The translations under genes were made by a program, and so were the position numbers. From Arachnopeziza araneosa (Eukaryota; Ascomycota; Leotiomycetes; Helotiales; Arachnopezizaceae): a stretch of 64,000 nucleotides of DNA. Position 1 is the stretch's first letter. The number at the start of each line of letters is the position of its first letter. The notes beneath the pieces were generated by a model that saw only the letters and a list, made by a program, of their open reading frames with translations, ran no database searches and had not been told where the DNA came from. Shown piece after piece: positions 21,576 through 33,138 of this stretch. The stretch is from the NCBI GenBank assembly GCA_003988855.1, contig QYAI01000020.1, positions 434,001 to 498,000 on the forward strand. The letters run 5' to 3'.

Positions 21576-22223
21576 ACCTCCACGTGGAAGATCGATTGGA
21601 GATATTGGAGTTTATCCGTACTTATTTGTCCATACAAACACTTTCGCTGCAAGACAAGCATTCCCGGGATTTTCGTAGCAGCCTCAAAAACATTGTTTGG
21701 TTGAATGACAAAACACCTCACCGGAATTCCTGCGCAGTTTATGTGGTTTGATATAAACGAAGGGCTGCGTTATCCCGCAAGTCAGATGGCGCGATATGAT
21801 TGGTCACATGATCGAGTAACGACGCAATCAGCACAGAGTGCACTTCTCGCTTAATTTCCATAGGGCGAGCAGCTGCATCACAATCCCCTCATGTCAGTTA
21901 GGCAGATTTTGCTGACAAACAGAGAGCCTTACGACCTCTCGCCCTGCAGAAAAGCGCAGCACACAACTGCAAGTCACATGTTTTCTGTAAGGCAGAGGCT
22001 GTGCCGGCCAGCCTTATCCCACTGCACTTTCGAGTCACCATTCGAAAAAAGGATTTGCCCAGGAATATCCTCGTAGAACGATAAAGGATATGCCACCACG
22101 TCATGGTGTCCCGCTTTCCCCCTCAAATACTTCTTATCTATTGCATTTCCTGAGTCTAGAATCACCATCACGGAAAATTGCTCGCTGAATTTGGGAAGTG
22201 GTGTTTCCAAACCTCTTCCTGAG
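21576..22223. other. Intergenic
   Basis: Presumed 3' UTR of the monooxygenase and promoter of the first Clr5 gene. Only short shadow frames. Confidence 0.5.
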
Positions 22224-24471
22224 ATGACAGTTCCCGGTGGAGCTGATGCGCCTTGCCGCAACCCGAAAGATATGTTTTTGGAGTCGCACAAGGATGAGAT
22301 CTATCGCACTTATATGGCTGAGAGCCAAACCCTGCGCAAGACAATGAAGATCTTCAAGTCTAAATATGGTCTAGAAGCCAGGTGAGCCAATCATTACGCC
22401 TCCGTGTTAGAATCACTGCTGATCCCGGCAGTACGCGAACATGGAAATCCAAGCTAGGTGATTGGAATTTCATCAAATATATAACCAAGAAGACAGCAGA
22501 GAACAAATGTTTGGAGGAGGCGTCAATCGGGCCTTATGCCCCAAAATTGCCTCTCGCTAAGCCCAAGGAAGAGGGGGTGTCAAAAAGGAAGAGGACAGCA
22601 GAGAATATGACCTCTGATACGAAACGGGCTAGATGGTATCATGAGCCGCCTACCATAGTGAGGCCACTCACTCGTAAGTTAAATATAAGTATTCTTACCT
22701 TCTCCAGCTGACACTCTAACCAGCACCACCTTCAGCTCCCCCCTCAAAGCCTTCTCCATTATTATCAGCTCGCCAAGCTAGATCAATTACTCCAGATATT
22801 GCACAGATTGATCCTGCAGCAGGGTATCTTTCTCCTAGTCAAGACAAGATGAGATTCTTGAGTCAATTCTCAGCCGAGGACCTCACACATGGAATTCACA
22901 GCCTCCACGTAACGCTAAGGGCTACATCTCCAATTTCTTTCCCAGAACCAAATCTTGACGAGGATTCGACATCCAAGTTTGACGCGTGTGCATCGTTTGA
23001 CGATTATGAAAGTTCTGGGTGGTTTGAGCAATCTGCAATAAGCTCAAGCGACAACGATTCCACCAGATCAGCAACCGCTTCAAACTCTTCCGAGTTACAG
23101 CCCATCGAGTCTAGGAGAAATGGAAGAATAAGAATGAAATCAAAGAAACCGGAAACGCCAGAAGAATTACGATCAATCGCCTCCTGTCATACCGAAAATG
23201 AAAATTGGGCTGCCGCAGAGAAAGCTTATCTTCAGGCCATCGACAAATATACTGAACAAAAAGGACAAGGCTCGATCACTGTCTACCATGTCAGGTCTGA
23301 GCTTGTCAATATGTACAATCTCGCTGATCGAAAGAAAGATTCCATTTCGATATCCCGTACCATGATCGCGGATTATGAGGATCAACTAGGACGCTCAAGC
23401 TGGATGACCTTGGTCGCAAGCGAAAGTCTTGCCCAAGACCTTGCCTCTGACGGTGACTTTCCAGCATCGTATGCTCTGTTCAAGAAAGTGATTGATGGTT
23501 ACGGTCAACGTAACCACCTTTCCGCTCAGTTAAAGTGCCAATACGCTGCTGCGAATATCAGCCGATGTGCTGGTCATTCCGTAGAGACATTGACATTCTT
23601 GCATCAGGCATTGGTGACCTGGTTATGCTTTCAACTGTCTGAGGAACCTCTCGGCATCGAAATCTTGGATTTACTGCAAAAAACTTACAAAGAATCGGGC
23701 GAGAGCTCACGTTGGGATCACATATCCGCCGTGCTTTGCCGACTTCAAAGCATACTCAGCAAAGAGACAACTTCCTCCAAAACAGCTGAATCGAACGACC
23801 TCGGCGACTTAGCTGAAGCTTATAGTTCAGTCGATGAGTTTGACACCGCCGATGCAATATTTTTGCATTGCTTAAAGAAACTGGAACCCCATTCTGAGAC
23901 ACGCTTACTGAACACTGCCAAATTGTACTTCAGATACGCGAAGCATAAACGCAGCGCAGGAGATAGCGAAGCCTCAATCGCAACCAGATACCTAACATTG
24001 GCGTTGGAAGAGTGCCTTGGCCTTCGAGATCTAAGTACGAGTAGCGAGAAGAAAATCATAACCCGCAATCTGCTTGAGGAGATCAGACGAGAGTTGACAG
24101 AGAACGACGTGTACGATGTGCCTTCTATTCTCGGTAAAACACTACAGACTGAGAATCATATATCCAGCTTCTTGAAAGGGGAGTGGCTCGAAAGCGAATA
24201 CAGGCTACAGAGGTTTTATCAGCGTCGTATGATGAAGACCGCGCTCGGAATGGCTGCTGCCGAATCTGAGCGTTCAGTTTCAGGTGCAGATAGTGGAAAG
24301 CTGAAAAACGTTAATGGGACAGCTTCGACCTTTTCTGGTTGTAGTATTGGTATCACTTATTCCGAAGATGAATTCGTGGGTTTTGATGTTGTGGAGGTTT
24401 CAAAGATACCGGTGAAAACTCGCCCAAATCCACCGCAAATGGGAAGCCAACCTCATTATTGTTGGCCGTGA
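22224..24471 (+). CDS. Clr5-domain protein with TPR-like repeats, paralogue A
   Basis: Three exons, 22224-22381, 22432-22673, 22724-24471; 715 residues. The N-terminal Clr5 domain spans about residues 15-75: ESHKDEIYRTYMAESQTLRKTM, then KYGLEAS across the intron into TRTWKSKLGDWNFIKY. A basic segment (KRKRTAENM, KRARW) may be a nuclear signal. The rest from about residue 260 is helical with TPR-like units (ENWAAAEKAYLQAIDKYTEQ, SDGDFPASYALFKKVIDGYG, DEFDTADAIFLHCLKKL). It ends with SIGITYSEDEFVGFDVVEV, which the second Clr5 gene in this window shares (SIGMTYSDADFDGFDLAEM). Clr5 domains occur in a large fungal family of presumed DNA-binding or regulatory proteins whose members have no agreed function. 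The start is the first ATG before the Clr5 domain. Confidence 0.87.
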
Positions 24472-25429
24472 TGAGGTTCTAGTCATCGAATGATGACCAC
24501 GAGAGTTCAGAGAGTCGGAGAGGTAGTTGGATAAGATAGAATATCCTCTTCCTCATCCATGTTCAGCTGGAGACCGTCACTGCCGATATTCATTCAGCCT
24601 TTGTGCTACGCTCGGACGACTTTCAACGTCGTCTGAAATCCTAACCACCGAGATGCAGGAGCCAATACAATCTCCAACAATTCGGTTGTGATGTCTTACA
24701 TCAATCGGCACAAACTCGTCTTCTGAAGCCATCTCGTTCGATATTCACGGCCCAGCTGAGTTAGTTCCCTGTAAAATAACTCCCATGTTCAAAAGTGATG
24801 GTGGTTTCTTTGTCGAGCCTAAAGTAGGAAGAGTACGGATATATGAGTGAGCCTTCTCTGAAGAAGAGACTCTATGTTTAATTTGGATTGTGGAAAAGCC
24901 TTTTCAATGGGCGTTGAGGTCGCTGTAAGATTCAAGTAGTTCTCGGTAACGCCGCCGTGGCTGAAATGGTGAATGGTTCTGAAAAAGCAATTATAAATGT
25001 TGATTTCGTTGCTGAATAAATTATCGACTTGCGTTGGTTTGAGTATTTTCTTGACTTATTTGTCTGCCTAATTGTCTGCAGCTCCTCAAAAGGAGGGTGT
25101 AGGAGGGAAGCAACTACATGCAGCTCGAAGGATTTAGGCTATACATCAGTACTAGCCAATGTTGTGCTGTTGACAACTGTCGGTGTGCCTTATGCCTCGT
25201 TATTACTTTCTTTTGGAGCAAGGCAATCCGATCTGCTGGGTTGCATCAAGTTGCCTTGCACTGCCTCCATCCCACAGCCTCGTCATCGTCTTCCCCACAA
25301 CATTTTAAAAGCTTGCATCTCAACAGAATTTGCTCATTTCACGATGTGCCATTCGGTCGTTTTTCGTTTTTCGTGTATATATTCCTTTCTTCTCTTTCTT
25401 GTGTGTTGAACGGCGTGTTGTACTTCGAA
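24472..25429. other. Intergenic
   Basis: About 960 bp between two forward genes. No frame with a family signature; a polypyrimidine stretch (TTCTTTTCTTTCTTCTC-like) lies just before the next ATG, as is common in fungal promoters. Confidence 0.5.
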
Positions 25430-28400
25430 ATGACTTCCTCCTTGGGGAGAGTTACAGCCGCAGTTGCCAGTGTCCACAACGAGAACTCGGCTGCCTTGGC
25501 CAATCTCAACATAGACTTCAGCTTGGTGAAGCTTGAAGCCCCAGCAGAGTATTCCACCCTAGGCAATACAATTTCCAAGAAAAGAAAGTTCGATGCTGAA
25601 GAAGGAACGCTCCACCGAACCGCGCGAAGACTGGGAGCTCTGTTCAAGGATGTGTTGCCCACTACGGATGAATTGTGTCGAGCGTATGGAATGCGTGTCT
25701 CTGAAATATGTTCCATGACGCCCAAAGTTTCAGGCCAAGATGGGATATTTGGTAGTCATCTTGGACTCGATGCAACCAGCATCTGGGCTGCCGCAACATC
25801 TGGTAGCGCTGCAATTGCGGCACATTTACTAGCTTGTATGCTTGCCAGGATTTTTACAGATCAAGAGGCTATTGCTTTGGTGAGACCTCATTGTTTCTAT
25901 TCTTCTACCCACTTTTAAAGATAAATATCGTAAAAGGTGCTTAGGCACAGCGGTCTTGTTCTAGTTTCTTTCTCCTTTCGGCTCGTAGAGTACACTCGAA
26001 CATGAAATGCTAACATCCTCGGTGTTCAGTGGGTAGAGCTGGTTGAGAAGCGAAAAGAATGGATCCGTAGAAAACAAGACAATCTCCTTTACTCTACTGA
26101 TCACCGGAATGAGATGTTGGCAAGTCAGCAAGAGATCACAAGGAACGACCTTGCAACTTGGGACGCGAGTGCTCGTGCTTGGCTTCAAAGTGCAGATCAA
26201 GCCAAGCAGCGCCAACAAATGCAGACGATGCTTATCTTGAACAATACCAGCGTTCCTGTAAACAGTGAGCCACAGACCTACAACAGTGTACTGAAGGCAT
26301 GGGCAACTGCTCTTGAAGCCATGAACTACCTCGTAAAGGGCATACCGCAAAGAGTTCAAGACGGCGCAGCTTTACTAGCTATTTCATCGTGGCATCTGTA
26401 TCCTGACATGATAGTTTACAGCAACTCTATCAATTCTTGTGTGCCAGTTAAACAACAAGATTCTATCTTCCAGTCTGGTACCCTCTTGACTTTGGGTCTT
26501 CAGCATATTCGGGACGATACGAAAAGCGTATATTGGTCTCTCCCGTTAGCTTATCTACAATATTATGGCCACCCAGTCCAAGCGACTAGAACAATAGGAG
26601 CGGATAACAAGCGCATTTCAGGTGACCAGTTCGCGTACGTCATCCTGGGATGTCTTTTCGAAGGCTGGAAAGATTTTGCTGTAAATGATGAGGATGGGCT
26701 CGAACGACTAGGAAGGATTACCGACATGATGAATCTTCGCCCAAGTTTGCGGTTCGTCCATAGCAAAGCTTTGACTTGGTTGATCTACCTCTCGATAGCT
26801 TCTCAAAACTATCTCGAGTGTGAAGATAACGACAAAGTTATGGCACAACAACTCGTGAAACTAGGTCGTAGATGGGCAAATTTTCTTTGGACTGACCCTT
26901 CCTATATGCGGTCGCCTCTTTTTGGAATAGCTGAACTCCCGGCCTTACTGAGGCTCCTGAAAAATGAGAATCAGCGAGTTGACTGCCTGAGGGCATTAAG
27001 CACCCATCTAAAACTAAATGGCGCTGACTTTGTTATTCGATATCGACCATATCCCAACGACCAAAATTGGACTGAGTTTGCAAGCGTCATACCAGTGCAC
27101 TTGCAAGCATCCTCCAAAAGAATGTCGGATGGACACTTGAAGAATCAACCCACGGGGAAGAAGAAACACGTTCGATGGGTACTCTTTTCCCAGCGTCAGC
27201 TCACACTGTGCATTCAGCACAAGATTTATTTCCGCGAAATTGAGGCTGCCAAACAGAAACTCTCCAATATGGGTCAATTAGTCAAGCCAGATAGCTCGAC
27301 TTCCAAACATTTACTCAATTTAGAAGATTTGAAGTTGATCCAATTAATGGAAGATATTAGAGAGGTTGTCACATATGGAGAGCGACTTCGAGAAGTCGAA
27401 AAGGCGGGCGAGATTTTTCTTCCTGTTATACAAGACTTGGTGACAAAGAAGTTCAAAAGCGCCTTGGATACAAGGCTGGTCTGGCCGCAATCCTGGGACT
27501 TTATTGGTTAGTACATTCTCCCTTCGACCTCTCTTCAACAAAATCCAAGCTCCTGAAACTTGTGAGAGCACTGTCTCAGGGGCCTCTAAAGTACTTACCG
27601 GAAATCGATACTAATATGTGATAGAATCTGCTCAAGAGTTGCTCCCAAAAATTGTCTATCAGGAGAACATAATTTCAGTCGTGTCTACGCCGCTGATATT
27701 CTATGTTGGATTACCATCGCTAGTCGCCTTGTACTCTATGAAGTTCTCGCAAAAGGACATGAGTAGTGATGTCATCCTCAGCCCATTATTTGTAGATGAA
27801 TTTTTCCAACCTGGAAAAGTCGACCGGAGCGCGCTTTCGCAGCACTTTTCTACTGCAAGCTATATGGTTAAGAGCCTAATCAACCAACTTAAGGCTTGTG
27901 CAATGATGAGCGAAGTTTATCATATCCTTCCTGATGCTGAAATATCCACCATGGTTTTGAAAGAAACTCTGGCTACAGCCAAATGGGCGAGCGAATGTAG
28001 GGATAGCTCCGGATTAACGCGCTCACAAGCTTTTGCATGCATTGCAATGTTCGACTCAGGAACATGCAATCTAGACCCGAACAGTTTGTCGGAAGTTTTT
28101 GCTCTGTCGTCAGGTAACTCTCTCTATATAGCTTCTGTTCTTCTTTGCGACCCTTTTGAAAGACCTGGGAACGCAGAAATAAAACGGGTTGTGGGAAATG
28201 TTGGCAGAGCTGGCATGACTTTCCTCATCACACCACCGGAAGTCAAAACTCGAGACAGGAATCCAGAGCAGTGGATGACTATAAATCACAATAGATTCGA
28301 TGGAGAGCCAGAAAATCATTTTGGGAATACCTCAATCCACCTATCTTTTACAGACTATGAAGTAGCGTTAATCCCAGGCGATAGCCAGCGGCATTTCATC

Positions 28401-28799
28401 GATCGTGTGGTGGTCCTTGTTGAAACACTGGTATCCATCTATGATGGTCAATCCTGGGTTGGAGAAGTTGATATTCTGAAGACTTTCCGGCAAGACATTC
28501 ATCGGGTAAATGATCCTGACTGCTCCATGCAGGAGAAGGCCCAGCGTTACGGAGATGTTGTCCTCAAATGTCCGCATATCGCTGCAACAAGCGTGGAGAA
28601 CTGGGACGAGTTGATTGAAGCACCGGATTCTGGTACGATTGTTATCAAAGCCCATCAAAATTGGCTCGCACGACTTGCTGCCACTGCTTTGTGTGTTAAG
28701 AATGGCTTCACTCCAATCATACTTCCTAAGGACGTGTGTTGGTCTTGCTGTTCTCGAACTATACCTAGGGATACGCATCGATGCGCTCTCATTTGGTAG
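25430..28799 (+). CDS. Large conserved fungal protein of unknown function, ending in CxxCC
   Basis: Three exons, 25430-25879, 26030-27506, 27625-28799; 1,033 residues. I do not recognise a named domain. The N-terminus (RVTAAVASVHNENSAALANL, then a polar stretch, TARRLGALFKDVLPTTDELC) and the C-terminus (FTPIILPKDVCWSCC) match, from memory, a family of large uncharacterised proteins expanded in Fusarium and other Pezizomycotina. The middle is helical without catalytic motifs. A second cysteine-poor half has NLDPNSLSEVFALSSGNSLYIAS, followed by NVGRAGMTFLI. Introns 1 and 2 are 150 and 118 nt, longer than those nearby, and a small extra exon in intron 1 cannot be ruled out. It sits between two Clr5 paralogues on the same strand. 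Its role is unknown; the copy-number variation recalled for the family would fit a polymorphic or self-recognition type gene, which is speculation. Confidence 0.75.
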
Positions 28800-29432
28800 T
28801 TGGAAAGAGCAGATGAAGTTGCCTGTTCGATGCCGGGCTTTGGGAAAGGATTTTGGAAGGAGAAGCCAAGAATTGTATATAAGACTAGCACATATGATTG
28901 CTGGAAAAGCGTATTTCTGGCCTGGGCTGTTTTCACGGCGCTGAATCGAGGCTTCGATAGGAATGCTGTTGAAGCCGAGAGAAGGAAGACTGATGCCTAG
29001 TACACGTGATATTGTCAACATTCTCAATCGAGAATAGAGAACCTCGGATCCTGAGATGTGGGAATGTATATAAGATGAGCGCGCAATAAGATCTTAATGT
29101 TCGAGCCCGCTCGCCCGAAATGGGTAAGAGGATGGTCACGTGATGGACGATTTTTGCACTTTCGCCAAACCTCAGGCAGCCAAAACCTCAGACGTGGCTG
29201 CGCCACCAGCGTGCTGATGACCGGACGTCGGCTGTCGCACCTGGATATTTGCTTCCACCCGCTTTCCTGACTCTTGCTTCCTTGTGCATTTGTATGTGTC
29301 ATCAATTGCTCTTGCTCAAGCACATCATTCTTCCTCTGCACTTTCCATTTGTTCCGTCACACCTATCGTCGTCGGCCTTGATGCCAAGTTCGCTCGCTAG
29401 GCTCAAGGCGGTGTAGCCACGTCCCCCTCCCC
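28800..29432. other. Intergenic, promoter of second Clr5 gene
   Basis: The first 200 bp keep two open frames past the previous stop; I take these as chance (see rejected items). A palindromic TCACGTGA lies at 29136-29143, 290 bp before the next start. Confidence 0.5.
29136..29143. promoter_or_regulatory. Palindromic E-box TCACGTGA
   Basis: Full eight-base palindrome TCACGTGA, the preferred site of class-B bHLH proteins such as Cbf1, 290 bp upstream of the second Clr5 gene. The position makes it a credible promoter site; function is inference. Confidence 0.5.
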
Positions 29433-31981
29433 ATGGACTCTGTATCTAAAGCACCCAAAGGGACCCGGCGGGCAGAGAAGAAGCGCCTATGGGAGTCCCA
29501 TAAGGAAGAGATACACCAGGTGTATATGACGGAGAACCGCACCCTGCCTGAGACGATTCAGATTCTGAGTTCGAGGCATGGTATCAACGCATCGTGAGTT
29601 GCCTCTCACGGGACCTGGCGTTGGTGCCCTCTAATGAGTCGTGACAGGATACGGACATGGAAGACAAAGCTCAAAGAATGGAAATATGACAAATATTCCA
29701 CAAAGGATGTGGTGCAAGGCATCTCCGTTGAAGGGCCATCCCCTGAAGAAGATGACGACGACCAGATTATAGCCTCTTCCGTCTCCCCCAGAAGCAATGG
29801 GGAGAACATGCTCAAGAGGAAGAATAGAGAGGCGAGTGGTGAGCCCAAGAGAGTCAAAGTGACCCTTGCCGAGCTTTGCGGCGATTCAGGAGGTTCGTAC
29901 AACATCATTGTTGAGAGGTTCCACCTGACTTTTAATTAGATTACCCATACTTGACCCCTAGCGATTCAGGGGTGATCAATAACAATGTGGACGAGATGTC
30001 CATGTCGGATCATCTCTCGCCTCCAAACTCGGAACAGTATCTTGACCTGCCACACGGCGTCAGTTCACCAGATCATATACATCCTTTTCCGCCACCATCT
30101 TTCCCGCCTGCCGACGAGCTTTACAGCCAAATCCAGGATCTAAAGATATCGGCAGGACGCACACCAGAACGTCATGTACTGTCACCTCAGGACTTGCAGG
30201 TACCTGCGAGACGCACGCCAGAGCGACATGTGATGCCACCTCAAGACTTACAGATGTCGGCGCGACGCACGCCAGAGCAACACGTAATGTCACCTCAGGA
30301 TTTACAGGTGTCAACACGACACCCATCAGAACAGCCTGTAATGTCAGCTCAGGATTTACAAATGTCAATGCGGCGCACGCCAGAGCAATCCGTAATTTCG
30401 CTCCAGGATCTTCAGATACGCACACCGGAGCCAACATATATGTCACCCCAAGATCTGCAGATATCAACACGACGCACGTCAGAACAGCCCGTCATGTCAC
30501 TCGACAATATTGTTCATCGCCATCGTTTATCGGGATCCAAGCAAAGTTTCTCAGGTTCTTATTCTAGACATTCCAGACATTCCGAAGATCAGATGACAGC
30601 CGAACCAAGTCTTGCAGGTTCCGAGTCCAGAAGTCTCAAACAGTCTGAGGATCGAGTGTCTGCCGAAGATGTAAGACTCATGGGCGATTCTCATAGGGAC
30701 GCTAGAGCTTGGAGAGATGCTGCGAAGTCGTATTTATTGGCCATCGATAAATATACATCACGTGAGAGTGGTCAGGCCTCTATTCCCATTGCAAATATAC
30801 GATCTGAACTGGCAGCTGTTTATGAATGTGATGGACGTCTAGACGAATCGCTCTCTGTATACAACCAGATGTTAGCAGATTACAAAATAGAGCTTGGCAA
30901 TCCCGGAGGCCCAAGTCCGGAAGTTACGGAGATACTTACCCAAGCTCTCATTCGAAGAGCAGATCTTGGGACAGAAGTTGGTCTTGTGCAAAAGTCTGGC
31001 TATCTCAGTGAGCGGCTCGATTGTCTACACATGGCCGCTGGCTTGTTTCAGGAGAATGGTTCTACGAAAGAGGCTTTGAAGGTCCTCCAGATGGGGTTAG
31101 TTGACTACCTCGAGAATGGGAATATACTCAATTGGAACGCTGGAAACCGTATCATAACCGATCTGTTGAGCGAGTATCCAAGCAAACACGACGACCCACT
31201 CTGGTCCGATCTATCTTATAAGCTTTTCAAGCTTCAGAAAGCTATCGAAAGCAAACCAGCCACTCAAAAATGGGATCGCTTGATCGTCATTGTTAGGATT
31301 ATGGAGTTAGCGGAGTGTTATTCTCTGGTGCAAGAGTACAGAACGGCAGAATTGCTATTCTTATATTGCAAAGAGCGATTAATGTACGCTCCTGGACTTT
31401 GGGGAGCACGGAAAGCTGCTTTTTTCCACAACTATGCGATTCACAATCGTAGGCAGGATAAGTGGAAGGATTGTGCTAGCAATTTGGTATCTGCTCTCCA
31501 AGAGCTGGCAGGGTTATGTTCGCCAGAGAGTTCACGAGGCAAGTCTATAAAAAGCGAGCTCGATGAGACAAGAATGGAAATGATTCAGGTTGGACCATCA
31601 ACAAGCACTAAATACGGAGATACCGAGGACGACCGGCGGAATATCAAGGCTCTTATTTCTTGGACGGAGTGGCTCCTCAATAATCCTTCGGAAGAGACGG
31701 CACTTCGAACCAAGAGAGCCTCACTCTATAAAGGGGTCAGAAGACTCAGGAATCAATCTAGGACCATGACTTTGAGCACAAGGGCTTCCAGCGTCTCAAG
31801 TCGCAGCATTGGCATGACATATTCTGATGCAGATTTCGATGGATTTGACCTTGCGGAAATGTCCGAATTGAAAAGAGCAGTGGAAGAACAGTGGGAAGGA
31901 GACGAAGAAATGAATTTAGACGACTTGGAGCAAGAAGCAGAGCTGTTAGAAGAAGATGTTGGGAGACATTCAAGACGATAG
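29433..31981 (+). CDS. Clr5-domain protein with TPR-like repeats, paralogue B
   Basis: Three exons, 29433-29593, 29648-29892, 29940-31981; 815 residues. The Clr5 domain is at about residues 18-75 (WESHKEEIHQVYMTENRTL, then RHGINAS across the intron into IRTWKTKLKEWKYDKY). A basic stretch (KRKNREASGEPKRVK) follows. From 30134 the coding sequence holds seven tandem units of about 18 residues (consensus QDLQMSARRTPEQHVMSP). A TPR-like helical region follows (AWRDAAKSYLLAIDKY, RLDESLSVYNQMLADYK), then the shared tail SIGMTYSDADFDGFDLAEM and an acidic end. Introns sit at the same two places as in paralogue A, so the two genes come from one ancestor. The third exon begins after a GTTCGT donor, weaker than usual. 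Function unknown; presumed regulator. Confidence 0.87.
30134..30502 (+). repeat. Coding minisatellite, seven units of 54 nt
   Basis: Seven head-to-tail units encode variants of QDLQMSARRTPEQHVMSP; six are 54 nt and the sixth is 45 nt (three codons lost). The period is a multiple of three, so length changes keep the frame. Located between the Clr5 domain and the TPR-like region of paralogue B and absent from paralogue A. Confidence 0.9.
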
Positions 31982-32516
31982 GCCTCTCCAATCTACGTCC
32001 AGCTACGAAGGAATTCATTGTGGTTGGAGACCGGAGAACATGGGATTCTCATAACCTCGCGAAGAAGTTCAAACTGCCTGCATATCAGCAATTCCGCTGG
32101 CAAACAAGCTGTCGCTTCCTCGGCAACCAGAGATTTTTATCTTACGATAAATTGAAACCGGAATTCCATCATGTGGGAACCCATTTTGTACGACGAGATG
32201 AGCGAGATGAGCAATTTTGAGCAACGGAGTTATGAGAGCGCTATCATTTTTTGGAAGCCAAGTATTATCACGTGAGTTCGAAATTGGGGGCGTTGGATCT
32301 GTTGGAGATCACATGACATCACTAGCCTGATTTTCCATATCTGGAATATACCCTTTTGCTATGTCTGACACAGTAGTAGCTAAATTTGAATTTTGAAAAA
32401 ATTATCGAAGTTTGCTCTTGACATTCCCCTGTCGTATGACATTCTGACTTTGAAGTCATTGGCAGCTCCGGATTTTGTTCTTTCCACACCTGGTTGAACC
32501 AGTCCTTGAGCAGCAT
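31982..32516. other. Intergenic between converging genes
   Basis: No supported gene. A second palindromic TCACGTGA lies at 32268-32275. Confidence 0.5.
32268..32275. promoter_or_regulatory. Palindromic E-box TCACGTGA
   Basis: Second perfect TCACGTGA, 287 bp after the stop of the second Clr5 gene. It lies between converging genes, so a promoter role is uncertain. Confidence 0.3.
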
Positions 32517-33138
32517 TTATTTCTTCGCAATATCTTTATCTGTATCTTTCTTTAAGAAATGGGCGAAAGTTACGGATTTAGGAAGTGCCCCTTTCTCTTT
32601 GTGAAGACTGAATATCAAGGAGAAAATGCAGCCACCACGCGCCTGACCAAGAATTTTTGCCCACTCCACCTGTCTATTCTGGAAGAGTCGTGGCCCAAAC
32701 CCCTCAAATTTTTGGGCTGCAGCTTTTGCTTCGTCGATTGCCATGTTGAGATAGGTGACGCAGACGGCCGTTATCCAGGCGCGACATTGGGCATTAGACC
32801 AGAGCCACTGGAACCAGGGAAGTCAGTATCGCTCATTGAAATGCATCACTTGAGATACTCATTCTCGGTGGTGAAATGAAGAACAGAGTGGGAGAACTGG
32901 GGATCCCTACTTGTGGGACATCAGATGCCTGGATGGAGAGGCAGGAAAAGACTTCTGGTTTTGCGGCCTCTTGATATGACGGTGGTGAAGATGGTAAGGC
33001 GAGCAAGGCTTTACACCGAGGGCATGTCGTCAATTCCTTCGACGGTGCCTTAGGATTCTGACCACTCGCGGCTTGTCCCATTCCTCCCGACTCCTCATCC
33101 TGATCCATCTTCTTGGGGAAGAGCTTTCGCAAGAACAT
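32517..33138 (-). CDS. Small fungal protein with PPSY and CxxC motifs
   Basis: Two exons, 33138-32911 and 32807-32517; 172 residues. The 103-nt intron has a GTAGGG donor and TTCCAG acceptor; the frame joins DVPQ to WLWSNAQCRAW. The N-terminal half is polar, with CPRCKALL (a possible half zinc site) and SSPPSYQEAA, a PPxY motif. The C-terminal half is amphipathic helix (WITAVCVTYLNMAIDEA, then FGPRLFQ) and ends in a Lys/Asp-rich tail. I do not recognise the family. PPxY suggests a client or adaptor of a WW-domain ubiquitin ligase, which is inference. A second in-frame ATG at 33108 is possible. Confidence 0.65.

Noticed and set aside
28735..29000. Open frames (GLAVLELYLGIRIDALSF; CWKSVFLAWAVFTALNRG) running past the end of the unknown giant gene, suggesting a frameshifted longer protein
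   Set aside because: The stop at 28799 follows VCWSCC, the ending I recall for this family, and two separate indels would be needed to join the other frames.
30060..30470. 136-codon reverse frame over the Clr5 minisatellite
   Set aside because: Antisense of tandem repeats; repeats keep any open frame open.
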